From the NCBI GenBank assembly GCA_963708735.1, contig CAVPTW010000013.1, positions 62,001-126,000 of the forward strand: 64,000 nucleotides of DNA. The letters are read 5' to 3'. Below the pieces are notes generated by a model. It did not search any database, was not told the DNA's origin, and saw only the letters and a program-made list of their open reading frames with translations. The position numbers were made by a program, and so were the translations under genes. This DNA is from JAGPUQ01 sp963708735 (GTDB lineage Bacteria; Pseudomonadota; Gammaproteobacteria; Pseudomonadales; Porticoccaceae). Each line of letters opens with the position of its first letter. Within the stretch, counting starts at the first letter, position 1. This document shows positions 52,071-60,459 of the stretch, piece after piece.

Positions 52071-52678
52071 CAGGCCGGCGCTCCCAATCCGTGGCGCAGC
52101 AGGTCGGCGACGTGGCGTGCCACCGTGGCCGGTTTGTCGTGGCTCACCCGATTGCCCGGCAGCAGCTTGCGCGCGTCCCGGGTCTGATAGTGGAACGCCA
52201 CCAGGCCGATGATCGAGATCGACAGCAGATGGGGGTCGTAGCGGGATTTGAAGGAATCCGCGAGCTGCTGGATCGCGGCAAACAGTTCGCTGAAGGTCTC
52301 CTGCACCAGTTGTCGGGTGCGGACGGGATCGGCGTCCAGCAACACCCACTGCAACAGCTTGCGGAAATTGCTCTCCCGCGCCAGCGTCTGCGCGAACCAC
52401 AACAGGAACGCCTCCAGGCTCGCAAATGGATCGCCGGCGGCGGCGACGATCTTGCGGGCCGCCGCGGTCTTGGCCCGGAACGCGTATTTCACGGTGTCGA
52501 GATACAACTGCTCCTTGTCCGCGAAATGATGGTACAGGGCCGCCGGCGTCACCCCGACGTGCTCGGCCACCTGGCGCATGGATACGCCCGCGAACCCGGC
52601 CGCCGCGAACAGGTGAATGGTCTGTTCCAGAATCTGGGTGCGCGCCTTGCTCTCATCCGCGACGGGGCCGGATGCCAT
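52070..52678 (-). CDS. TetR-family repressor of the efflux operon
   Basis: A 202-residue regulator. The N-terminal helix-turn-helix is clear (ILEQTIHLFAAAGFAGVSMRQVAEHVGVTPAALYHHFADKEQLYLDTV, residues about 15-58). The C-terminal ligand domain is family typical. It is cotranscribed with the pump it should control, and an 18-bp palindrome lies 13 bases upstream, so autoregulation is likely. The ATG at 52678 has AGGA 6 bases upstream; an ATG at 52684 is also in frame. Confidence 0.93.
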   Translation of the reverse strand: MASGPVADESKARTQILEQTIHLFAAAGFAGVSMRQVAEHVGVTPAALYHHFADKEQLYLDTVKYAFRAKTAAARKIVAAAGDPFASLEAFLLWFAQTLARESNFRKLLQWVLLDADPVRTRQLVQETFSELFAAIQQLADSFKSRYDPHLLSISIIGLVAFHYQTRDARKLLPGNRVSHDKPATVARHVADLLRHGLGAPA

Positions 52679-52691
52679 GACCATTCCTGGC

Positions 52692-52709
52692 TAAACGAAC
52701 GTTCGGTTA
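52692..52709. promoter_or_regulatory. 18-bp palindromic operator of the TetR repressor
   Basis: TAAACGAACGTTCGGTTA: the inner CGAACGTTCG (52696-52705) is perfect and the arms match except one pair. Palindromes of this form are bound by many TetR-type efflux repressors. It covers the predicted transcription start of the tetR operon. Confidence 0.75.
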
Positions 52710-52738
52710 ATGATAGACGTGGCGTGGCGGTATCGCAA
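52710..52738 (-). promoter_or_regulatory. Promoter of the tetR-efflux operon
   Basis: On the minus strand, a -35 TTGCGA (52733-52738) and -10 TATCAT (52710-52715) with a 17-base spacer. The operator adjoins the -10, so repressor binding would block initiation. Confidence 0.6.
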
Positions 52739-52989
52739 CCGACATTCTCCGCCGGTCCTGCCAATACGGCCTGTGTCCATGAGAACGGCTTCACGGCCTG
52801 TCGATCCTGAGTCGCTACCCGGTCCGGGCTTTGCCATGAATCACCTGCGCGGTGTGTTCAGGGTCCCCGCAAACCCCGCTCAAATTCCGCGCCATGGAAA
52901 TATTTTGTCTTGGGGGATCAAGTCCGGTGGATATGCTTCGAGTACATTCCCCGCGGCAACCATTGGTTGCCCTTGCGCGAGCGCCGCTT

Positions 52990-53523
52990 TCACTGCTCGT
53001 CAATGCCGGTGCAGCTGGGGCCCAGCCACCGACCGTCGACATCCACATGAATTTTCCCGTTGGCGCCCCGCTGTGTCATATCCATGTTGGCGACGACGTT
53101 TTCAGGTGTCTTGGCCTCGATGATCACATTGGAGGTCGATGCGTGTGGCGCGTTGCAGGTCTCTGTCACCACGATTTTGGTGGCCGACCTGGATATGACT
53201 TCCTTTTTGCAATCGACATTGTCCGACTTGATCATGTTGTCCTGGTCCAGGTCTTCCTTCGTGACACAGCTCTTCGACACATGGATGCTGGGCTTCCCTG
53301 CGCGCGCGGCCAGCATGGCTTCAACCCTGGCGCGTTGCTCGGGAGACATTTTCGCGAGGGTTTCCGGAGGCACGGGCATCCCGGCGATCAAGGTCGTGGT
53401 GGTCATTTCCCATCCGCCGGTCTTGACGTTGAGCGCATCGGCAAATACAGGTAATGGCGCGACAATGGCAAGGGCGACAACGGCAAGGGCGACAGTGCAT
53501 CGAAAAATGTCTTTGATGAACAT
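52990..53523 (-). CDS. DUF3617 periplasmic protein
   Basis: A 177-residue secreted protein with a signal peptide (about 8-29). It follows the DUF3617 pattern: an N-terminal W-containing segment (GGWEMTTTTLIAG), then four cysteines (KSCVT, VDCKK, TETCN, PSCTG) that may form two disulfides. Function unknown. GGAG lies 6-10 bases before the ATG. Confidence 0.8.
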   Translation of the reverse strand: MFIKDIFRCTVALAVVALAIVAPLPVFADALNVKTGGWEMTTTTLIAGMPVPPETLAKMSPEQRARVEAMLAARAGKPSIHVSKSCVTKEDLDQDNMIKSDNVDCKKEVISRSATKIVVTETCNAPHASTSNVIIEAKTPENVVANMDMTQRGANGKIHVDVDGRWLGPSCTGIDEQ

Positions 53524-53730
53524 AATGGCTCCAGAAATCCTTACAAAGAGGCTGGATCAGCGTAATAGAGAAGGCCGACAAAAAAGTGGCCAGGGACGGT
53601 GTCCCAATGCTGTCCCCTCCGGGTTGATTCACGATTCTATGCTTTCTGCTTCGGTTTCTTCCTGTTCCGGGGAAATTTATTTTCTCTCGCTGTCAGGGGC
53701 CTCGCCGGACGAAAATAAACCCTTGGTTCG

Positions 53731-54537
53731 TCAGATCTTTTCGTCCAAACCGCGCACGCCCGGCTCCGGCGGTTTTTCCGGAGGACCCGCAAAGCACTGG
53801 GCAATCGCCATCCAGGCTGCTGCCGGCGCGCCTTTCACCCGCAACCGGGTATCGGCGATATTGCGTACTTGCGTAACAACCTGACAGAACTCCACGGCGG
53901 CGCCGGTGATCCGATTATCTTCCTGCGGCTCGTGCCACTGCCATACCGTCCCCGAAGGCGCCTCAAGTTCCAGATAGGGCGCCGGGCCGGGAACTTCCAT
54001 GCCGCGATTGGCAAAGCTCCAGCCGTAGGTTCTGGCACCGATGGTGGCAATGTGTCGAATGCGATCCGACTGCGGTCGTGATACGCCCAGCAGATCATAG
54101 ATCGCCCAGCTGTGGGCCCAGGTCTCCATCAGGCGCGCAGTGGTGAACATCTTGATGCCCATGTCCGGCCCTGCCCAGGTCAGGCGCAAATTCGGATCGC
54201 TGGCGGCAAAAAGATCGCACATGGCCGTGAACTGGCGGCGCCACTTTTCCAGCATGGGCGCGTCGGACTCGTTGTCGAGCCACTTGCGGGTATAGGTGAC
54301 CAGGGGCTCGCCCGCCGCTTTTACCTGCGCCATGAAGGCCAGGAATTCCTGTGCGCTGCGGTGCGAGGTAACGCCGAGGTAATCGCCAAAATAGAGATGG
54401 GCGACCACATCGTTGATGGTCCAGGCCTTGAAACGGGTAACGGCGGCCCAGTCCGCCGCTTGGAGATTGCGCAGAAAGCCGTACAACTCGTCGCCTTCGG
54501 CACGGAGATCGGCAACGATATTTTGGAGGTCATTCAT
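53731..54537 (-). CDS. TIGR03084 family (maleylpyruvate-isomerase-like, DinB-fold) protein
   Basis: A 268-residue protein of the mycothiol-dependent-isomerase/DinB four-helix family. Histidines VVAHLYFGD and ETWAHSWAI are at the usual metal-binding positions. Family members are found in actinobacteria and some proteobacteria; true function is unknown and no thiol cofactor is expected in this host, so I do not assign a reaction. Confidence 0.8.
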   Translation of the reverse strand: MNDLQNIVADLRAEGDELYGFLRNLQAADWAAVTRFKAWTINDVVAHLYFGDYLGVTSHRSAQEFLAFMAQVKAAGEPLVTYTRKWLDNESDAPMLEKWRRQFTAMCDLFAASDPNLRLTWAGPDMGIKMFTTARLMETWAHSWAIYDLLGVSRPQSDRIRHIATIGARTYGWSFANRGMEVPGPAPYLELEAPSGTVWQWHEPQEDNRITGAAVEFCQVVTQVRNIADTRLRVKGAPAAAWMAIAQCFAGPPEKPPEPGVRGLDEKI

Positions 54538-54582
54538 GCGCGGCCTTGAATGGTCTGGATATCCGGGTCGGTACTAAAGCAT

Positions 54583-54629
54583 AAAAAATGGCGGAAACAG
54601 ACGGACCGACGTATTTTCCGTTTCCGCCA
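54583..54629 (-). terminator. Rho-independent terminator of the LTA-synthase-like gene
   Basis: On the minus strand a perfect 10-bp stem TGGCGGAAAC / GTTTCCGCCA (54620-54629 and 54589-54598), followed by TTTTTT. It lies about 55 bases after the stop of the minus-strand gene. Confidence 0.85.
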
Positions 54630-54682
54630 CGAAGCGTTATCCCGGGAAAAAATAAGCCGGTCGGACTTTTTCAGTGCCGTCT

Positions 54683-56671
54683 TCACCGTTGCGCATTTGC
54701 CGCAGGGAGATGCCGCGTGGACGTTGGCGCCTGCGCCGCCACCGAATCCGCCAACAGCGCGCGGGTCGCGGTCGACAGGTAGGCGGTGAGATTCTGCGCC
54801 AGGCGCGCCGTTTCGCCTTCGTTCCGCGCGGGGGTTGCCGCCAGCGGCGCGAGCCGATAGTCGTACAGGCGCGCGACTCCGGCCGGGGTGCGCACCAGGA
54901 TCTCGCCGCCGGCGACGATGGCGGTGGTGGCGTCGCTGCCGGAGGGTTTGATCACCGCAAAACCCGGATCGTCCGCGGGCAGCGCCAACAGATCCCGACC
55001 CCAGCACTGGTGGGTAAAAGGCTCGCCGAGCTGGCTGATTGCGGTGGGCACCAGGTCCACCTGGCTGGCAACGGTGGCGCTGCGGGCACCGAACTGGGCA
55101 CGGATACCGGGACCGATCAGCAGCGCGGGTATATGGAAGCGCGCCAGATCGATATCGGTCACTTGGGTGAAAGTGCCGAAGCCGTGGTCGCCCACCACCA
55201 CGAACAGGGTCTGGTCGAACCAGGGCGCGTGTCGCGCCTGCTCGAAAAACTGTCCCAGCGCCCAGTCGGAATATTTCATCGCCGTCAGGTGCTGATCCAG
55301 TTCGCCGAAACCCTGCACGGGCGCGAACGGCAGCGGATCCGGCAGATGATAGGGCGTGTGGTTGGACAGGGTTTGCAGGACCGCGAAAAACGGCTGGTCG
55401 GTGGGCAGCGCGGCCAGTTCCGCCGCCGCCCGGTTGAACATGTCTTCATCCGACACACCCCAGGTGGCGTCGTGGAATTTCGGCGCGACGTAATCATCGC
55501 GCCCGATGAAATGGGTGAAACCCTGGTTGCCGAAAAAGCCGTTCTGGTTGTCCCACGAGAAACTGCCGTTGTAGACGTAGAGGTTGCGGAAGCCCCGCGC
55601 CGAGAGCAGGTTGCCGAGGCCGGAAAACTGGTGCATGCCCTCCGGAGTCTGCATCAGATACTCGAACCCGGGCAGGTTGGGAAAGCAGGCCACGGACGCG
55701 AACATGCCCTGATGGGTGTGGGTGCCGTTGGAGAAAAATCGCTCGAACAGCAGGCCTTCATCGGCGAGCCGATCGAACGCGGGCGTGACGCCACCGGGAT
55801 GGCCGAGGGCGCCCACGAACTCGCCCGAAAAACTTTCCATGATGATGAACACGATATTGCGCGGTCGCGGTCCCGGGTACGCAATGGGTGTGTGGTGGCG
55901 CAACAGCGGCGCGGTTCCAGCATCCAGCAACTGATCGCTGCCCGTCACCACCAGCTTGCGGGTGAGCGCCAGGGCCTCCGTCTCGGGCATCACCTTCAGC
56001 CAGTGCACGCTTTGATCCCGACCGTCGGCCGCCACTGCCTTGGCGAGTGTGAAGACACCGTTGAGTCCCAGGTGGTTGGCGAACGCGAAGGTGCTGTGAT
56101 AGGCGTCACCCCAGCGCAACGGGGGACCGAAGCGCAGGGTGCCCCGGCAGGCAACGCCCAGCAGCAACACCACCACCAGTACCATCGGGATGCGCAGCGC
56201 CCAGCCCGCGCCATGCTCAGTCGGCGCGGGCTGGGTGATCCGGTCCAGTTTCCGGTAAGCCCAGCCGGCTCCCAGCGACAGCACCAGCCACAGCGCCAGA
56301 TAGCGCAGCACCGGAAAACCGTTCCAGATCATGCTGGACACCGTGCCCGGATCGGCGCGCAGGTACTCAAACGCCAGACTGTTCAGCCGGACGTGAAACT
56401 GGTGGTAGAAGTCGAGTTCAACCACGCCGGCGAATGCGATCAACGAGCTGGCGACAGTGAGCGCGGCGACCCAGAAAGCGCGGGGACGCAGGCCGCGCGG
56501 CAGCAGCAACGCCAGCGCTGGCAGCAGCAGCAGATAGCCGACGATGATCAGGTCGAAGCGAACGCCGGTGGCCAGCGCCTCGACCAGGGTGGATCCGGGA
56601 ATGCCATCGGCGAGCGCGCGGTTGCGCCAGTACAGCAGTATCCGCAGCAGGGTCTGCATGATCACCAGCAC
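54683..56671 (-). CDS. LTA-synthase-family sulfatase-fold membrane protein
   Basis: A 662-residue protein with an N-terminal group of membrane helices (to about 215) and a C-terminal sulfatase/alkaline-phosphatase domain. The metal-binding E lies in FIIMESFSGEF, the nucleophile threonine in NGTHTHQGMF (aligning with T300 of LtaS), and GDHG is near the C-terminus. In gram-negatives such proteins transfer phosphoglycerol or phosphoethanolamine to glycans; the substrate is unknown. The start is uncertain: GTG at 56671 or ATG at 56659 truncate the first helix, while the frame continues upstream to a stop without a usual start codon; see findings. Confidence 0.82.
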   Translation of the reverse strand: MLVIMQTLLRILLYWRNRALADGIPGSTLVEALATGVRFDLIIVGYLLLLPALALLLPRGLRPRAFWVAALTVASSLIAFAGVVELDFYHQFHVRLNSLAFEYLRADPGTVSSMIWNGFPVLRYLALWLVLSLGAGWAYRKLDRITQPAPTEHGAGWALRIPMVLVVVLLLGVACRGTLRFGPPLRWGDAYHSTFAFANHLGLNGVFTLAKAVAADGRDQSVHWLKVMPETEALALTRKLVVTGSDQLLDAGTAPLLRHHTPIAYPGPRPRNIVFIIMESFSGEFVGALGHPGGVTPAFDRLADEGLLFERFFSNGTHTHQGMFASVACFPNLPGFEYLMQTPEGMHQFSGLGNLLSARGFRNLYVYNGSFSWDNQNGFFGNQGFTHFIGRDDYVAPKFHDATWGVSDEDMFNRAAAELAALPTDQPFFAVLQTLSNHTPYHLPDPLPFAPVQGFGELDQHLTAMKYSDWALGQFFEQARHAPWFDQTLFVVVGDHGFGTFTQVTDIDLARFHIPALLIGPGIRAQFGARSATVASQVDLVPTAISQLGEPFTHQCWGRDLLALPADDPGFAVIKPSGSDATTAIVAGGEILVRTPAGVARLYDYRLAPLAATPARNEGETARLAQNLTAYLSTATRALLADSVAAQAPTSTRHLPAANAQR

Positions 56672-56996
56672 CGCGCCGGCACCGGCAAGAAATGCCAGAT
56701 CGGCACCGAATGCGTTGCGTGCGATGCGGTGGGGCGCGTGGTGAGGGGCGTTGCAGTCATTTGGATGTCACCGGGGAGCAGGAGGCGCCACACGCTGGCT
56801 GACGCCGGAACAAGAGCGGATAAAACCCGCGGCTTTTGCGCCAGCGGATGACGGCGGTCCCGCGATCATGGGGTGCCCGAGATCCGCCGGGATACTGCGG
56901 GTCACGGTAGCCATCGCGATTTAACGCAACATTTTGCATAGGCACGGGTCTATTCCCGACCGGGTGAAGTACTTGCGATGCCGGCTGCCCACCGCG

Positions 56997-57022
56997 TCCG
57001 TCAATGGGGTCCGTCAATGGGG
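56997..57022. repeat. 13-bp tandem duplication
   Basis: TCCGTCAATGGGG at 56997-57009 and again at 57010-57022, followed by GTCAAGGTCA and a run of seven thymines. Confidence 0.8.
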
Positions 57023-57203
57023 GTCAAGGTCATTTTTTTCAAACATCGATTGCGCCGCCAGACCGAGACCGGCGCGAGCGACATTGGATTGCAACCCGCT
57101 TGAATTTCCACAGAGCCCCAAAGGATGATACGGCGTGGCGTACCTTTCGCTCCAGCACTGTAAACTTCACCTGCTTCCCCGGCGGAGCTGCGCGCCACCG
57201 CCA

Positions 57204-57304
57204 TAAGCAGCTCGTTGACACATGTCGCGGGGGGCAAGATGCGCGGTGCGAATACCAGGCGCCGAAGCAGATGGGTGCCACCGCAGTTTTTCAACACCCG
57301 GTCG
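57204..57304 (-). repeat. Degenerate, shortened copy of the MITE-like repeat
   Basis: About 100 bp that align with both ends of the 147-bp repeat: TAAGCAGCTCGTTGACACAT at the left, then GTCGCG and AGATGCG; GAAGCAGATG, GCCACCGCAG and TTTTTCAACA at the right. About 50 bp of the interior are missing, as in the 97-bp copy, and identity is lower than in the other copies. Confidence 0.65.
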
Positions 57305-57357
57305 GGTCCCACTCCACGGAGTAATGCAGTGCCCAGTACTTCTGGCTATCAGACCCT

Positions 57358-59229
57358 ATGAAGCGCCATCTGATTTTTTTCTACCTGTTCGGATTCGCCG
57401 CGCTGGTTGCCATCTGCGCGCTCAACAATGGTCAGCTGACGGCGGCCCGGGACTGGTTGCACGTCTATCCGCTCCTGCTGCTCGCGACCTATCCGGCGAT
57501 GTACCTGGCGCCGGCGGTGCTGCTGAGCGCACTGGCCGCGGCCCTCGGCGTCGGGCGGCCGCGGATGGTTGCCGGCGTTTCCATTGCCGCGCTGTCGGTG
57601 GTGGCGATACTGCTTTACGCTGATCTGACCCTGTATGCGCTCTACAGTTTCCACTTCAATGGTTTCGTCTGGAATGTCATCTCCACGCCCGGCGGCATGG
57701 CCTCCCTGGGTTTCGATCAGTTGTCGGTGGCGAGCCTGGCTGCGGTATTGGGCGCTGTCGTTGCCGGGGTCTGCGGTCTCTGGTGGCTGGCGGGTGTCGT
57801 CCCCCGCCGGCCGCGCGTACGGCTGTCCGCGCTGGTGGCGCTGTTTCTGCTGCTGACGTTGAGCGAGCGCGGGGTTTATGCGGTCAGCCATTTCTTTGCC
57901 AATGGCGAGGTGCTGGATCTGGCGTCGAGTTTTCCGCTGTACCAGCCGGCCAAGGCCGCCGGGTTGATGGAGCGGCTCGGGTACCAGCGCAACCAGGGCG
58001 GCATGGTCAAGTTCGCGGTCTCCGACAACAGCGCAATCCACTATCCCCTGACGCCGCTGAGCGTCCGCCCCGGTGTCAAACCGCCGAACATCATCGTGCT
58101 GGTGGTGGAATCCCTGCGCGCCGACATGCTGACCCCGGAGATCATGCCCAAATTGTGGCAGTTTTCATCGGGTGCCCTGCGCTTCGACCGCCATTACAGC
58201 GGCGGCAACGGCACGCGCCAGGGTCTGTTCGCATTGTTCTATGGGCTCTATGGCAACAACTGGGATCGTTTCCTGCACGACCGCACGGCCCCGGTGGTGT
58301 TTTCGGTGCTCGACCAGTACCACTACCAGCGCCTGGCGATCACCAGTGCGTCCTTCACCTACCCCGAATTCGATCAGACCATCTTCGCGGGTTTCAAGCC
58401 CGACGAGCTGGTACAGGACAGCCAGGGCGCGCCCTGGGAGCGCGACGTGCGCAATGTCGATCGGCTGTTGGCGTCGCTTGCAACGCCAGCGCCCGCAACG
58501 TCATCACTTGCAAAGACAGCGGCCCCGACCGTGCAGCCGCAGTTCCGTTTCATGTTCTTTGAATCCACCCACGCCCGCTACGACTTCCCCGCCAGTGCCG
58601 TCATTCGTCCGGATTACCTCAAGTCCGTCGATTACATGAAGCTGTCGCCGGGCTACCTGCGCGACAATCTCGCGGCCTTCAGGAACCGCTACATCAACGC
58701 GGCGCACCACATCGACACCCAGATCGGCCGGGTGCTCGACGCCTTCGTGGCGAGGGGAATGGCCAGCAATACCGTGCTCATCGTCACTGGCGACCACGGC
58801 GAGGCATTCATGGAGCACGGGCGCTGGGGTCACAATTCCGATTTCACCGATGAGCAGGTACGCGTGCCTTTCGTGATGGCGATCCCCGGACAGCCGCCCG
58901 CCGTGATCGAATACCCCACCTCGCACCTCGATCTCGTCGCCACCCTGATGCCGCTGCTGGGTGTCGACACGCCGACGGATCAGTACTCCCTGGGCAGTCC
59001 GCTGTTGTCGGAGCAGGGCCGGCTGGTGGTGGTCAGTTCCTGGAACGACATCGGCATCATCAGCCCGGATGCCAAGATCGTGGTGCCGTTCGGGCCGACC
59101 ACCCAGCACGCCAACCTGCTGACCACCAATGACGATCATCCACTCAACGGGCGGGGGTTCGGCGATTTTCTGCCCCTGGTAAAAACCGCCTTGGCGCGCG
59201 CCAACAGCTTTGTGGTCCGCGCCCACTAG
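57358..59229 (+). CDS. YejM/LapC (PbgA)-like sulfatase-fold inner membrane protein
   Basis: A 623-residue protein with five predicted helices in the first 180 residues and a periplasmic sulfatase-fold domain. The segments VVESLRADML, HYSGGNGTRQGLFALFYGL and TGDHGEAFMEHGRWGHNS closely resemble YejM. E. coli YejM controls LapB/FtsH proteolysis of LpxC and so lipopolysaccharide synthesis; this role here is by analogy. An alanine-threonine-rich insert lies near residues 375-395. The ATG at 57358 has only a weak ribosome binding site. Confidence 0.82.
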   Translation: MKRHLIFFYLFGFAALVAICALNNGQLTAARDWLHVYPLLLLATYPAMYLAPAVLLSALAAALGVGRPRMVAGVSIAALSVVAILLYADLTLYALYSFHFNGFVWNVISTPGGMASLGFDQLSVASLAAVLGAVVAGVCGLWWLAGVVPRRPRVRLSALVALFLLLTLSERGVYAVSHFFANGEVLDLASSFPLYQPAKAAGLMERLGYQRNQGGMVKFAVSDNSAIHYPLTPLSVRPGVKPPNIIVLVVESLRADMLTPEIMPKLWQFSSGALRFDRHYSGGNGTRQGLFALFYGLYGNNWDRFLHDRTAPVVFSVLDQYHYQRLAITSASFTYPEFDQTIFAGFKPDELVQDSQGAPWERDVRNVDRLLASLATPAPATSSLAKTAAPTVQPQFRFMFFESTHARYDFPASAVIRPDYLKSVDYMKLSPGYLRDNLAAFRNRYINAAHHIDTQIGRVLDAFVARGMASNTVLIVTGDHGEAFMEHGRWGHNSDFTDEQVRVPFVMAIPGQPPAVIEYPTSHLDLVATLMPLLGVDTPTDQYSLGSPLLSEQGRLVVVSSWNDIGIISPDAKIVVPFGPTTQHANLLTTNDDHPLNGRGFGDFLPLVKTALARANSFVVRAH

Positions 59230-59246
59230 GGTTTGAGGAAAATCCG

Positions 59247-59267
59247 GTGACGGCGCTCAGCCGTCAC
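59247..59267 (+). terminator. Hairpin between the YejM-like gene and the exporter operon
   Basis: GTGACGGC (59247-59254) and GCCGTCAC (59260-59267) with a 5-base loop, 17 bases after the stop. No uridine tract, so a terminator role is only tentative. Confidence 0.45.
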
Positions 59268-59336
59268 TGGCCGATCAATATGCACAGGGTATGATGGGCC
59301 GGTCGCGCCCGGACGCCGCTCAGGAGATGTATCGCC

Positions 59337-60410
59337 ATGCCGCCACTGCCCAAATCCCGGTTGCTCCGTCTTGCCATAGCGCTGGGGCTCGCCGGTGGTC
59401 TGGTCTGGGGCTGGTATAGGTATACCGCCGTTGTCGCCGAGCCCTGGATCGCCAGCGGCAACGGCCGCATCGAGGCGACCGAAATCGACGTCGCCGCCAA
59501 AATTCCCGGGCGGATCAAGGAAGTGTTGGTCCGCGAGGGCGACTTCGTCAGCGCGGGGGCGGAGCTGGCGCGCATGGACACGGCCGTGCTCGAAGCCCAG
59601 CGCGCCGAGGCCCAGGCGCAGCTCGAGCGGGCGCAGGTCGGCGTCGCCACCGCCGAGAGTCTGGTGCACCAGCGCGAGGCCGAAAAACACGCCGCCGAGG
59701 CGCGGGTGGCGCAAAACGAAGCCGAACGCGTGGCGGCGCAAAAACACCTGGCCCGCTCGCGTGAGCTCAGCGCGCGCCTTACCATCTCCGAGCAGGAGCT
59801 CGACGACCAGCAGGCGCGGTTCGAGGCGGCGGTGGCGGTGGTGGCGGCGGCGCGCGCGCAGGTGGCGGCCGCCGATGCGGCCCTGGTCAACAGCCGCGCA
59901 CAGGTGGTCGACGCCCGCGGGGCGGTGGATGCGGCGCGCGCCACCATCGACCGCATCCAGGCCGACATCGACGACAGCGTGCTGCGCTCGCCGCGCGACG
60001 GGCGCGTGCAGTACCGCGTGGCCGAACCCGGCGAAGTGCTGCCGGCGGGCGGCGTGGTACTGAACCTGGTCGACCTGGACGACGTGTACATGACCTTTTT
60101 CCTGCCCACCGCGGCGGCGGGGCGGGTGGCACTCGGCGCCGAGGTGCGCTTGGTGCTCGATGCCCTGCCTCAGCACGTGATGCCGGCGCGCGCCACCTTT
60201 GTCGCCGACGTCGCCCAGTTCACGCCCAAGACGGTCGAGACCGCGGAGGAGCGGCTCAAACTGATGTTTCGCATCAAGGCCCGGATCGAGCCGGAACTGC
60301 TGAAAAAACACGTCCGCCAGGTCAAGACCGGCTTGCCGGGGGTCGCCTATGTACGCCTGGACCCGAGCCGGGATTGGCCGGAGCGGTTGACCGTCACGTT
60401 GAAACCCTGA
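59337..60410 (+). CDS. HlyD-family adaptor of an ABC exporter (YhiI-like)
   Basis: A 357-residue periplasmic adaptor. One N-terminal membrane anchor (about 9-27), a split lipoyl domain (GNGRIEATEIDVAAKIPGRI to about 85, and DSVLRSPRDGRVQYRVAEPG), and between them a long alanine-rich coiled coil (about 85-215). First gene of a three-gene operon with rbbA-like and yhhJ-like genes, the arrangement of yhiI-rbbA-yhhJ in E. coli. GGAG lies about 8 bases before the ATG. Confidence 0.88.
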   Translation: MPPLPKSRLLRLAIALGLAGGLVWGWYRYTAVVAEPWIASGNGRIEATEIDVAAKIPGRIKEVLVREGDFVSAGAELARMDTAVLEAQRAEAQAQLERAQVGVATAESLVHQREAEKHAAEARVAQNEAERVAAQKHLARSRELSARLTISEQELDDQQARFEAAVAVVAAARAQVAAADAALVNSRAQVVDARGAVDAARATIDRIQADIDDSVLRSPRDGRVQYRVAEPGEVLPAGGVVLNLVDLDDVYMTFFLPTAAAGRVALGAEVRLVLDALPQHVMPARATFVADVAQFTPKTVETAEERLKLMFRIKARIEPELLKKHVRQVKTGLPGVAYVRLDPSRDWPERLTVTLKP

Positions 60411-60459
60411 GGTTTGTATCCGTGAGAGGTGAAGCCGTGCGCCTTGAGGGCGACTTTCA

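Larger units (their letters stand above)
52679..52989. other. Intergenic region between tetR and DUF3617 gene
   Basis: A 311-bp gap. Its first 60 bases hold the tetR operator and promoter. I see no gene, repeat or terminator in the remaining part (about 52740-52989). Confidence 0.5.
56672..57357. other. Divergent intergenic region between two sulfatase-fold genes
   Basis: A 686-bp gap. It contains a diverged copy of the MITE-like repeat (about 57204-57304), a 13-bp tandem duplication at 56997-57022, and possibly the true 5' end of the LTA-synthase-like gene near 56700-56760. No other gene is supported. Confidence 0.5.

Noticed and set aside
53593..53620. GGGAC/GTCCC inverted repeat followed by a GTCCCC run, like transposon-associated remnants
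   Set aside because: Only 5-bp arms; too little sequence to call an insertion-element remnant.
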